Origin: an uncultured Pedobacter sp. | GTDB lineage: Bacteria; Bacteroidota; Bacteroidia; Sphingobacteriales; Sphingobacteriaceae | Length of the DNA: 21,692 bases | NCBI RefSeq assembly: GCF_946480185.1 | Contig: NZ_CAMLIG010000045.1 | Location: 1 to 21,692, forward strand | Direction of reading: 5' to 3' | Part shown: positions 15,743-21,692 of the stretch, in pieces | How positions within the stretch are numbered: position 1 is the stretch's first letter | How the letters are laid out: each line of letters begins with the position of its first letter | Translations under genes and position numbers: made by a program | The notes under the pieces: model-generated | The model's database searches: none | Told to the model about the DNA's origin: nothing | The model's input: only the letters and a program-made list of their open reading frames with translations

Positions 15743-16873
15743 ATGGTAAAATCGAGAAAAACAATTGTGGTTTCCGGTGTCAATCTAGTCGTGGGCGGGA
15801 CATTGACAATATTAAGAGATTGTTTATCTTATCTCTCATCATTGCCGATTGATGAGTATAAAATCGTCGCGGTAGTACATAAAAAAGAATTAGCTTCATA
15901 TCCCAATATTGAATATATAGAGATTCCCTGGGCTAAAAAAAACTGGATATATAGGCTTTGGTGTGAATATTACACCTTTAAAAATATTTCTAAAACTCTT
16001 TCTCCTGTTTATCTTTGGTTGTCTCTGCATGACACCTCACCAAATGTGCTTGCTCAAAGGAGGGCTGTATATTGTCATAATTCTTTTCCTTTTTATAATT
16101 GGGGCTTTATGGATATTTTTTTTAATTATAAAATTGTTCTGTTTGCTATGTTTTCAAAATGGGCTTATTATTTCAATATTAAAAAAAATGATTTCGTTAT
16201 AATCCAACAACAATGGCTAAAAGACGAGTTTATTAATATATTCGGCTTGGAGCGTAAGAAATTACTAATTGCCTATCCAGATAAAAGCATAGACAGGGTC
16301 GAAGTTTTTACAAGTGATTCTTTAGGTAGGGAAAATTTGACTAAGCCTTTTAAATTTTTCTTCGCTTCATCCGCATCTACACATAAAAATTTTCACTTAA
16401 TTTGCCAAGCTTCAAAAAATATTGAAGAAAGTGGAATCACTGACTTTGAAGTTTATTTAACAATAAACCCCACGGGAAACAAATACGAGAGGTGGCTTTA
16501 TAAAAAATTTTCAAACGTGAAATCAATTTCATTCATCGGCTTTTTGAAAAAGGATGATTTAGTTAGTATGTATCAAAGATCGGATTGCTTTATTTTTCCA
16601 TCAAAAATAGAAACTTGGGGTTTGCCTATTTCGGAGTTTGCAAAAACAAATAAGCCAATGTTACTTGCCGATTTACCCTATGCTAGATCCACTGCTAAAG
16701 GCAGTAATAGCGTTGCTTTTTTTAACCCAAATAATGTGGGTGAGTTGGAATCATTAATGAAATCGTTAATGAAAGGAGATAATTCATTTTTGAAAAAAGT
16801 AGATGATGTAGAATCAGAAGAACCTTATACATATAGTTGGGCACAAACATTTGATTTATTGCTGTACGTCTAA
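15743..16873 (+). CDS. GT4-family glycosyltransferase
   Basis: A retaining GT-B glycosyltransferase of 376 residues. The donor domain begins around KFFFASSASTHKNFHLI (204-220) and continues through VKSISFIGFLKKDDLVSMY (259-277). It has the E(x7)E motif with Glu290 and Glu298 in PSKIETWGLPISEFA, which binds the nucleotide-sugar in GT4 enzymes. The N-terminal part has a glycine loop VSGVNLVVGGTLTIL (10-24) and a YCHNSFPFYNW stretch (110-120). It would add one sugar to the growing lipid-linked repeat unit on the cytoplasmic side. It follows the polymerase gene with a 2-bp gap and precedes another GT4 gene by 32 bp. The sugar is unknown. Confidence 0.85.
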   Translation: MVKSRKTIVVSGVNLVVGGTLTILRDCLSYLSSLPIDEYKIVAVVHKKELASYPNIEYIEIPWAKKNWIYRLWCEYYTFKNISKTLSPVYLWLSLHDTSPNVLAQRRAVYCHNSFPFYNWGFMDIFFNYKIVLFAMFSKWAYYFNIKKNDFVIIQQQWLKDEFINIFGLERKKLLIAYPDKSIDRVEVFTSDSLGRENLTKPFKFFFASSASTHKNFHLICQASKNIEESGITDFEVYLTINPTGNKYERWLYKKFSNVKSISFIGFLKKDDLVSMYQRSDCFIFPSKIETWGLPISEFAKTNKPMLLADLPYARSTAKGSNSVAFFNPNNVGELESLMKSLMKGDNSFLKKVDDVESEEPYTYSWAQTFDLLLYV

Positions 16874-16905
16874 AATTAGACATTTAAAGAACGTTAGCCA
16901 ATTCT

Positions 16906-18039
16906 ATGAAGAAAATATTACACATAACCCCAGATTTGAATTTTGCAATTAATTTTGTAAAACCAATTTGTCTTGAACAAAATAAATTGGGGGCAGACGT
17001 GACTATAATAACTACAAAAACTTTTTACTCATCAAAATTGGATAAAAACTATAATTCTAGCTATTATTATGACGTAAAATTTAAAATTATATCATTGAAT
17101 ATTAGACTAAGAAAACTAGAGTTTGGCCTAATTAAATCCTATGTCAAGTATATAGGAATGTTAAAAAACGGAAAGTATGATACAATTATTTTTCATACAA
17201 CATTGGATACAACTTTTCCAATTTTAATAGCTAAGATTTTTTCTTCTGCAAGGCGCATTTATTTTAATCACGGAGTGCCGTCATTGGGCTATAAAGGTTT
17301 CACAAAGTTTGTACTAGAGTATGCTGAAAAAATAAACATGGTTTTAGCAGACAAAATATATACAATTAGTGCTTCTATGAGGGAAGCATTGATGCGAATA
17401 GAGCCAAACACTTTACCTTGTTTAATACAACCTGGATCTGCCTGCGGAATAAACTTAATAACAAAGGATTTTAATGACCTAATTAAATTTCGGGCTGATG
17501 CAAAATTCCGATTAGGGTTTGATTCCAATACAAATATCGCTATTTATGTCGGTCGGTTCGTTAAAAGAAAAGGCGTTTTTGATGTGATCGAGGCTTGGAA
17601 ATCACTTGAATATAGTGCTACACATTTACTCTTACTAGTTGGACCAGAAGAAAATGATTTAATAAAAAACGGTATTGAACTATCCAACAATATCATTGCG
17701 TTAGGCTATATTGAAAATGTCATTGATTATTATTTGTCTTCAGATATCCTTTGTGTCCCATCCTATCACGAGGGTTTGGGTTATACTTACCTGGAGTCTG
17801 CTTCAGCGGGATGCGTTTCCATTTGTTCAGACATCCCCGGGCCTACAGATTTTATCGACAACAATATTTCTGGTTTAACAGTTAAACCCGGATCAATTAC
17901 GGATATAGCTAATAGTATCAAATATCTATTTCTAAATCCTAATGATAAATTGCGAATGTCTAAACGGGCTTTTCAATCAGTTTTAGCTTATAATCAAGAA
18001 ATAATAGCACCAAAAGTGGCTAATGAATTTACTAATTAA
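16906..18039 (+). CDS. GT4-family glycosyltransferase
   Basis: A 377-residue GT-B enzyme with canonical GT4 features: an acceptor-domain loop around IYFNHGVPSLGYKG (118-131), YVGRFVKRKGVFDVIEAW (214-231) holding the Arg217 and Lys222 expected to bind donor phosphate, and the E(x7)E pair Glu289/Glu297 in SYHEGLGYTYLES. The N-terminus MKKILHITPDLNFAINFVKP resembles PglA/CapM-type transferases of polysaccharide loci, but donor and acceptor remain unassigned. The ATG at 16906 is 32 bp after the preceding stop. A 155-185 bp AT-rich spacer follows before the acyltransferase, the largest gap inside the cluster up to that point. Confidence 0.86.
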   Translation: MKKILHITPDLNFAINFVKPICLEQNKLGADVTIITTKTFYSSKLDKNYNSSYYYDVKFKIISLNIRLRKLEFGLIKSYVKYIGMLKNGKYDTIIFHTTLDTTFPILIAKIFSSARRIYFNHGVPSLGYKGFTKFVLEYAEKINMVLADKIYTISASMREALMRIEPNTLPCLIQPGSACGINLITKDFNDLIKFRADAKFRLGFDSNTNIAIYVGRFVKRKGVFDVIEAWKSLEYSATHLLLLVGPEENDLIKNGIELSNNIIALGYIENVIDYYLSSDILCVPSYHEGLGYTYLESASAGCVSICSDIPGPTDFIDNNISGLTVKPGSITDIANSIKYLFLNPNDKLRMSKRAFQSVLAYNQEIIAPKVANEFTN

Positions 18040-18224
18040 GAGTTGTTTTAAGTTCAAAAAATTAAATGTTTTTTATATTATTATATTAATTAAAAATCAA
18101 ACTAACATTGAGTTAAAAACCTTACTAAATAGTAAAAGACGAGGTTGTATCAAGGCTGAATTTAGTACTGATTTAAAATGAATGACAATTATTTATGAGT
18201 ATCAAGATCGCTAGACTAAAATCA

Positions 18225-19294
18225 ATGAAAAATAGGATAAATATTTTAGATGGGTTTAGGGCAGTCGCAATTATCTCAGTGCTGTTATTTCATTTTTATT
18301 CGACGTTTGGGAAGGGGGGCGGAGGGTTGCAGAATCCATTCTCATATGGATATTTGGGGGTACAATTCTTTTTTATGATTAGTGGGTTCGTAATATTTTT
18401 CACTTTAGAAAATACTGATGACTTTATAATATTTTGGAAAAAAAGATTTATAAGATTATTTCCTGCGATGTTGATAGCCTCTTCAATAACACTTTGGTTT
18501 TTTATTATATTTGACACTAATTCCTTATACCCAAATGGCCATAGTTTTAAAAATTTTATCCTTAGTTTAACATTTGTTACTCCTGAGATTTTTAGAGTAA
18601 TATTTTCCAATCCAAAACTATCTTATTTAAATGGCTCATACTGGTCATTATGGCCAGAGATTCAGTTTTATGCATTGGCCAGTGTTCTGTACTTTTGTAG
18701 TAGAAAAAAGTTTGTCGTAAATTTTGTAATATGCTGTTTTTGTCTTATCTCATTAAAAATTGTTTCGTCTCAAATGCTAGAGCCCATTATGCGTCTGCCC
18801 GAAAAATACTACATTATCTATAGATATTGGTTTATTGAAGTTTTTAATTTAAGTAATTACATAGTTTATTTTGCATCAGGTTGTATGTTTTACTTATTAT
18901 TCAAAAACAATCGACATAAGTTACGAACCTCATATTTCGTTAAAGCTTCATCTATTTTGTTTATTATTTTACAAATTCTTCTTGGTACGACGATTGAAGA
19001 AAGAATAATTAGTTTGGCGATGATTATTCTGTTTTGGTCTTTTGTTTATTATTCTGACGAATAAATTTATTGGAAAATAAATTAGTAACTGAAATAGGTG
19101 TTTCTTCATATTTTCTTTATCTCATTCATGAACAAATAGGTTTATTTATAATAAAAATGTATCCTAGTTTTGATTTAAGTATTAAAATTGTACTACCCGT
19201 ATTTTTGATTTTAATATTTATTATTATTTCTGTTGCTTATACCAAAAAAATTGAACCGAAGATGATCAGATTTTTAAGGTCAAAGATTTTATAG
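18225..19294 (+). pseudogene. Acyltransferase-3 family (O-acetyltransferase) gene broken by a frameshift
   Basis: An integral-membrane acyltransferase of the OafA/NodX type, which O-acetylates polysaccharide sugars. The first part (ATG 18225, or 18195 with a ten-residue extension) has the family opening RINILDGFRAVAIISVLLFH with its conserved His, then KKRFIRLFPAMLIAS and YWSLWPEIQFY, and stops at TAA 19062-19064 after about 279 residues. The missing C-terminal part continues in another frame from 19058 to 19294: NKLVTEIGVSSYFLYLIHE plus a last membrane segment. Joined, the two give about 355-360 residues, the normal family length. The frame must change within 19058-19064, since the second frame has a TGA at 19055-19057 and the first stops at 19062, so a single missing base explains it. 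No slippery heptamer is present. It is probably inactive unless the shift is a sequencing error. Confidence 0.82.
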
Positions 19295-19302
19295 AAAAAA
19301 TT

Positions 19303-20187
19303 ATGCTCACACTAACCGGCTCCTCCGGCTTCGCCGGAACTAACCTTATCAACTACCTTAAAGCTTTCGAGATTAAAAAGCTTTCCTTAAGGTTTCAAGC
19401 AAATCAGCAGATTGTTTTAAGCCAAACAGAGGCAGTTGTTCATTTAGCCGGGAAAGCCCATGATTTAAAAAAGGTATCCCAACCCCAGGATTATTATAAC
19501 GCCAATTATGAACTCACCAAACAGCTTTATGATACTTTTTTGAAATCAGATGCCAAGAAATTCATTTTCATCAGCTCGGTTAAAGCAGCAGCAGATTCAG
19601 TGGGCGGTGTTTTAACAGAAGAACAGATTCCAAACCCCCAAACCCATTACGGAAAATCCAAACTCATGGCCGAGGAATACATCAGGTCTCAACCTTTACC
19701 AGAAGGAAAATCTTTTTATATCCTTCGCCCTTGCATGATTCATGGCCCGGGGAATAAGGGGAACCTTAATCTCTTATACCAATTTGTTAAAAAAGGAATT
19801 CCATATCCTCTAGCTTCGTTTGAAAACAAAAGGTCTTTCTTGAGCGTAGAAAATTTGTGTTTCGTCATTAAGGAGATCCTAGAAAATGATATCCCCAGCG
19901 GGACCTATCATTTAGCAGATGATGAAAGTTTATCTACCAATGAGTTGGTGACCGAAATTGCTAACACCCTGAAACTAAAGCCCCGCCTTTGGGAAATTCC
20001 TGCCCCTTTAATTACATCATTGGCTAAAATAGGAGATCAACTGAAATTGCCATTGAATACCGAGCGTCTCCATAAGCTCACTGAAAACTATGTGGTCTCC
20101 AACCAGAAAATCAAGAAAGCCCTGGGTAAAGCGCTTCCCATTACTGCCAGAGCTGGCTTAAAAAACACCATTAAATCTTTTCAATAA
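19303..20187 (+). CDS. NAD-dependent epimerase/dehydratase (WbpV-like SDR)
   Basis: An extended-SDR enzyme of 294 residues: cofactor loop TGSSGFAG (5-12), HLAGKAHD (47-54), ISSVKAA (90-96) with the catalytic Ser, and Tyr116/Lys120 in THYGKSK, followed by LRPCMIHGPGNKG. The short length and the HLAGKAHD motif match nucleotide-sugar 4-reductases/epimerases of the WbpV type, which give UDP-FucNAc or UDP-QuiNAc and usually neighbour an initiating sugar transferase. Here no such transferase follows. Base composition changes: many C- and G-ending codons contrast with the A/T-ending genes before it. Bases 19324-19338 form a perfect 6-bp hairpin within the cofactor-loop codons. It starts 8 bp after the broken acyltransferase and is the last gene of the cluster. 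The exact product is inferred. Confidence 0.78.
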   Translation: MLTLTGSSGFAGTNLINYLKAFEIKKLSLRFQANQQIVLSQTEAVVHLAGKAHDLKKVSQPQDYYNANYELTKQLYDTFLKSDAKKFIFISSVKAAADSVGGVLTEEQIPNPQTHYGKSKLMAEEYIRSQPLPEGKSFYILRPCMIHGPGNKGNLNLLYQFVKKGIPYPLASFENKRSFLSVENLCFVIKEILENDIPSGTYHLADDESLSTNELVTEIANTLKLKPRLWEIPAPLITSLAKIGDQLKLPLNTERLHKLTENYVVSNQKIKKALGKALPITARAGLKNTIKSFQ

Positions 20188-20508
20188 AAAGAACAGCTTA
20201 GGGAGTGCTAACAACGAAATATTTTGTCAGCCTCAGCTTTGAGCGAATTTGAAGGCTGGATTCCTATCCGTCTTCTTTTATTCTGAATGCTTTTATACTA
20301 ACCCCGTGTAATAATTCTTCATTATCCTTCTAGTCCTTATGAGTGTTAATATGTATAATTACACGTACTTTATAGAGACCTTACACGGAGCTTATAAGAA
20401 TATAACACAGCTTCTTTTTCTGTAGAGTCCTAGCTAAATTCCTATTTATCATTAATTTTATTTGTACTTATTTTAAATAATTATTAAATTTAACTAAGAA
20501 ATTATACT
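20188..20508 (+). other. Non-coding spacer between the polysaccharide cluster and the DUF6266 gene
   Basis: No credible gene is seen in these 321 bases on either strand. The first third has moderate GC and the last 70 bases are very AT-rich, as expected of a promoter region for the downstream gene, but I could not find a clean Bacteroidota -33/-7 pair (TTTG and TAnnTTTG). A near match to the -7 box, TTTATTTG, lies around 20458-20466. No convincing GC-rich hairpin with a T-run was found after the epimerase stop. The 8-bp complementary segments present are within chance expectation. This gap probably marks the end of the polysaccharide operon. Confidence 0.5.
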
Positions 20509-21153
20509 ATGGCTAAATATCAGTTTGGAATTAACGGTCCTTTCAGTGGTAAATTAGGGACAGTAGTGGGTTGCACATGGAAAGGTATTCCGTATATGCG
20601 CAGTTTGCCCAAAAAACGGACAACCAAGATTTCCCCGGCGGAGCAGGCAAATCGCGAAAAATTTAAAATCGCACAGTTATGGTTAAAACCCCTGACCCCT
20701 TTTTTAAGAGTAGGTTTTAAGGGCTACCAAGAAAGATTGGAAGGATTTGTGGCGGCCAAGTCTTACCTTTTAAAAAATGCGGTCGAGCTGGAAGAAGGTG
20801 CTTTTAGGGTAAATCCTGAGAAGGCATTGCTGAGTTACGGCGTGTTGGCCGAAGCTACCGAAGTTCAGGTTTCCATTGATCAGGATCATAAGCTACATTG
20901 TTTCTGGGAACCTTGTAATGCTCGTTCGCCACAAGCCCGTGAACAGGCAATGCTATTGGCCTATTGTTTAGCCGAAGAGCAGGCCGTTTATGAAACTCAT
21001 GGAGCGTTTCGGGAAATTGGACATGATGAATTGATATTGCCACCTAATTTTATCGGAAAAACCGTTCTCGTTTATTTGGCTTTTGTAGCGCCAGACAGGG
21101 AAAGCCAGTCGCGGAGCGTATTTTTAGGCGAGATTTTGGTGTCCATAGATTAA
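20509..21153 (+). CDS. DUF6266-family protein of unknown function
   Basis: A 214-residue protein with the conserved opening of the DUF6266 family: MAKYQFGINGPFSGKLGTVV, then GCTWKGIPYMRSLPKK (about 21-36) and a Gln/Ala-rich stretch SPAEQANREKF. This family is common in Pedobacter and relatives, often in several copies per genome, and has no known role (family recalled from memory). There is no signal peptide, membrane segment or catalytic motif that I recognise; the C-terminal half is probably beta-rich (VQVSIDQDHKLHCFWEP, KTVLVYLAFVAPD). Its base composition is higher in GC than the transferase genes. It is separated from the cluster by 321 bp and followed by repeats, so it is probably not part of the polysaccharide operon. 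Confidence 0.75.
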   Translation: MAKYQFGINGPFSGKLGTVVGCTWKGIPYMRSLPKKRTTKISPAEQANREKFKIAQLWLKPLTPFLRVGFKGYQERLEGFVAAKSYLLKNAVELEEGAFRVNPEKALLSYGVLAEATEVQVSIDQDHKLHCFWEPCNARSPQAREQAMLLAYCLAEEQAVYETHGAFREIGHDELILPPNFIGKTVLVYLAFVAPDRESQSRSVFLGEILVSID

Positions 21154-21310
21154 GGGTGATTTGGGGGAGTTTTTATGGAAGCGGATGTAGAGTCCTCACT
21201 CGAGATAATATATTTTTATATAAATCAATATGGAATGACGATAAATTTAAATGTTAGAATATAAGAAAGGGATTTCACCCTGAGGCCAATATGGATGGAA
21301 ATAAAAATTT
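21154..21310. other. AT-rich non-coding segment after the DUF6266 gene
   Basis: No gene or clear terminator is visible. It contains short remnants similar to the neighbouring repeats (GGAATGACG at about 21232 and CACCCTGAG at about 21277), consistent with old copies of the CTGAGCG-type element. Together with the repeats it makes up a 539-base gene-free right end. Confidence 0.45.
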
Positions 21311-21412
21311 CGTCATGTTGATCCGCCGGCTGGCGGAGAAACATCTCATCATAAAAGTATTCGGATCGTAGGCAACAAAGCAAGTGAGATGTCTCGTATC
21401 CTCGACATGACG
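21311..21412. repeat. Imperfect long inverted repeat with an internal GC-rich palindrome
   Basis: The left arm 21311-21348 and the right arm 21385-21412 are complementary at both ends: CGTCATGT (21311-21318) pairs with ACATGACG (21405-21412), and ACATCTCA (21341-21348) pairs with TGAGATGT (21385-21392). The middle of the left arm carries an additional palindrome, TCCGCC-GGCT-GGCGGA (21322-21337), which bulges out of the larger hairpin. It lies in non-coding DNA 157 bp after the DUF6266 gene. The structure resembles REP/BIME-type dispersed elements of Bacteroidota. It could also act as a transcription end for the preceding gene, though there is no T-run. Confidence 0.7.
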
Positions 21413-21438
21413 GTGTGGAGATAAAAAACGTCAATGGT

Positions 21439-21507
21439 AGAATTGTCACTCTGAGCGGAGTCGAAGAGGGATTCGAAGGGAATGTCATCCTGAGCGAAGT
21501 CGAAGGG
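21439..21507 (+). repeat. 69-bp direct repeat, copy 1
   Basis: These 69 bases are identical to 21624-21692. The unit contains three versions of a short motif: CTGAGCGGAGTCGAAG, then GATTCGAAGGG, then CCTGAGCGAAGTCGAAGGG. The motif CTGAGCGNAGTCGAAG is, from memory, a dispersed intergenic repeat of many Bacteroidota genomes. Bases 21424-21440, just before and overlapping the copy, recur at 21582-21598, showing that a larger unit was duplicated in tandem and then partly deleted. Open frames predicted here on both strands are by-products of the repeat. Confidence 0.85.
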
Positions 21508-21581
21508 GAGCGTTATGCTTCCCTGAACTTGTTGAAGGACTCAGCAAGACAAACGGCTCTGCTTGATAGCAAAAAATTAAT

Positions 21582-21623
21582 AAAAACGTCAATGGTAGCG
21601 GAGTCGAAGGGAATGTCTCCCTG
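21582..21623 (+). repeat. Deleted intermediate copy of the repeat unit
   Basis: Starts with the same 17 bases as 21424-21440 (AAAAACGTCAATGGTAG), then jumps directly to CGGAGTCGAAG and GGAATGTC, which in copy 1 are separated by further sequence. It therefore looks like a unit that lost two internal pieces (roughly AATTGTCACTCTGAG and AGGGATTCGAAG). It sits between the two full 69-bp copies. Confidence 0.6.
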
Positions 21624-21692
21624 AGAATTGTCACTCTGAGCGGAGTCGAAGAGGGATTCGAAGGGAATGTCATCCTGAGCGAAGTCGAAGGG
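21624..21692 (+). repeat. 69-bp direct repeat, copy 2 (reaches the window end)
   Basis: Identical over all 69 bases to 21439-21507 and ends exactly at the window edge, so the true repeat may be longer and further copies may follow. It has the same three-motif structure as copy 1. Perfect identity of a non-coding repeat implies recent duplication or gene conversion. Confidence 0.85.

Noticed and set aside
15963..16202. 79-codon + strand frame inside the GT4 gene at 15743
   Set aside because: Fully inside a gene with clear family motifs; its hydrophobic residues are a by-product of AT-rich sequence in the shifted frame.
19324..19338. Perfect palindrome TCCGGC-TTC-GCCGGA
   Set aside because: It encodes the conserved cofactor loop (S-S-G-F-A-G) of the SDR enzyme, so protein constraint explains most of it.
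20304..20388. Complementary 8-mers CCGTGTAA (20304), ATTACACG (20358) and TTACACGG (20381) suggesting alternative hairpins
   Set aside because: In about 320 bases an 8-bp inverted match is expected by chance, the loops are long and there is no T-run, so no riboswitch or terminator is claimed.
21225..21673. Several short open frames on both strands at the right end
   Set aside because: They translate the CTGAGCG-type repeats and share the same start (MTFPSNPSSTPLRVTIL) because the repeat is duplicated; no protein family is recognisable.
2..21692. CRISPR array, tRNA/rRNA genes, phage or insertion-sequence transposase
   Set aside because: No regularly spaced repeats, no tRNA or rRNA-like sequence and no transposase or integrase motifs were seen. 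The right-end repeats are unevenly spaced and internally decayed.

Overview
The window reads as a surface-polysaccharide (O-antigen or capsule type) biosynthesis locus from a Bacteroidota bacterium, most likely of the Pedobacter/Sphingobacteriaceae group. This rests on the low-GC, A/T-ending codon use, genes without clear Shine-Dalgarno sites, a DUF6266-type protein near the right end, and dispersed repeats of the CTGAGCGNAGTCGAAG type. Genus-level placement is inference. All genes lie on the + strand.

Layout. (1) 2-532: C-terminal end of a Wzz-like chain-length regulator. (2) 539-9507: a tightly packed nonulosonic-acid module with the full legionaminic-acid set: 4,6-dehydratase (legB type), LegC aminotransferase, NeuD/LegH N-acetyltransferase, LegG hydrolysing 2-epimerase, LegI synthase, a CBS-nucleotidyltransferase of PtmE type and LegF CMP-transferase. 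Two more enzymes follow: a class III (glutamate-1-semialdehyde-like) aminotransferase and a PtmA-like SDR. (3) 9511-19294: assembly and export genes, more AT-rich: a GT-B-like protein that is a good candidate for the nonulosonate transferase, a GT17-like transferase, a Wzx flippase, a GT-B transferase, an EpsG-type Wzy polymerase, two GT4 transferases and an acyltransferase-3 gene broken by one frameshift. (4) 19303-20187: an SDR epimerase/reductase (WbpV-like) with visibly different base composition. (5) 20188-21692: a non-coding stretch, a DUF6266-family gene, then a repeat-rich end with a long inverted repeat and an exact 69-bp direct repeat running into the window edge.

How the parts work together (inference from families). 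The 539-7489 genes would convert a nucleotide-activated GlcNAc into CMP-legionaminic acid or a close relative. The aminotransferase/SDR pair may modify it or supply a variant precursor. The glycosyltransferases would build a repeat unit containing this sugar on a lipid carrier, Wzx flips it, the EpsG-type protein polymerises it and the Wzz-like protein sets chain length. An initiating phosphoglycosyltransferase is not in the window and must lie elsewhere.

Most interesting points: the class III aminotransferase/SDR pair appended to a legionaminic pathway; the mixed pathway signature (PtmE, which suggests GDP sugars, with a PglF/FlaA1-type dehydratase, which suggests UDP sugars); the HP and S/T motifs in the unassigned 505-residue protein; an in-frame A_AAA_AAA heptamer directly before its stop codon; the acyltransferase frameshift; and the repeat structures at the right end.
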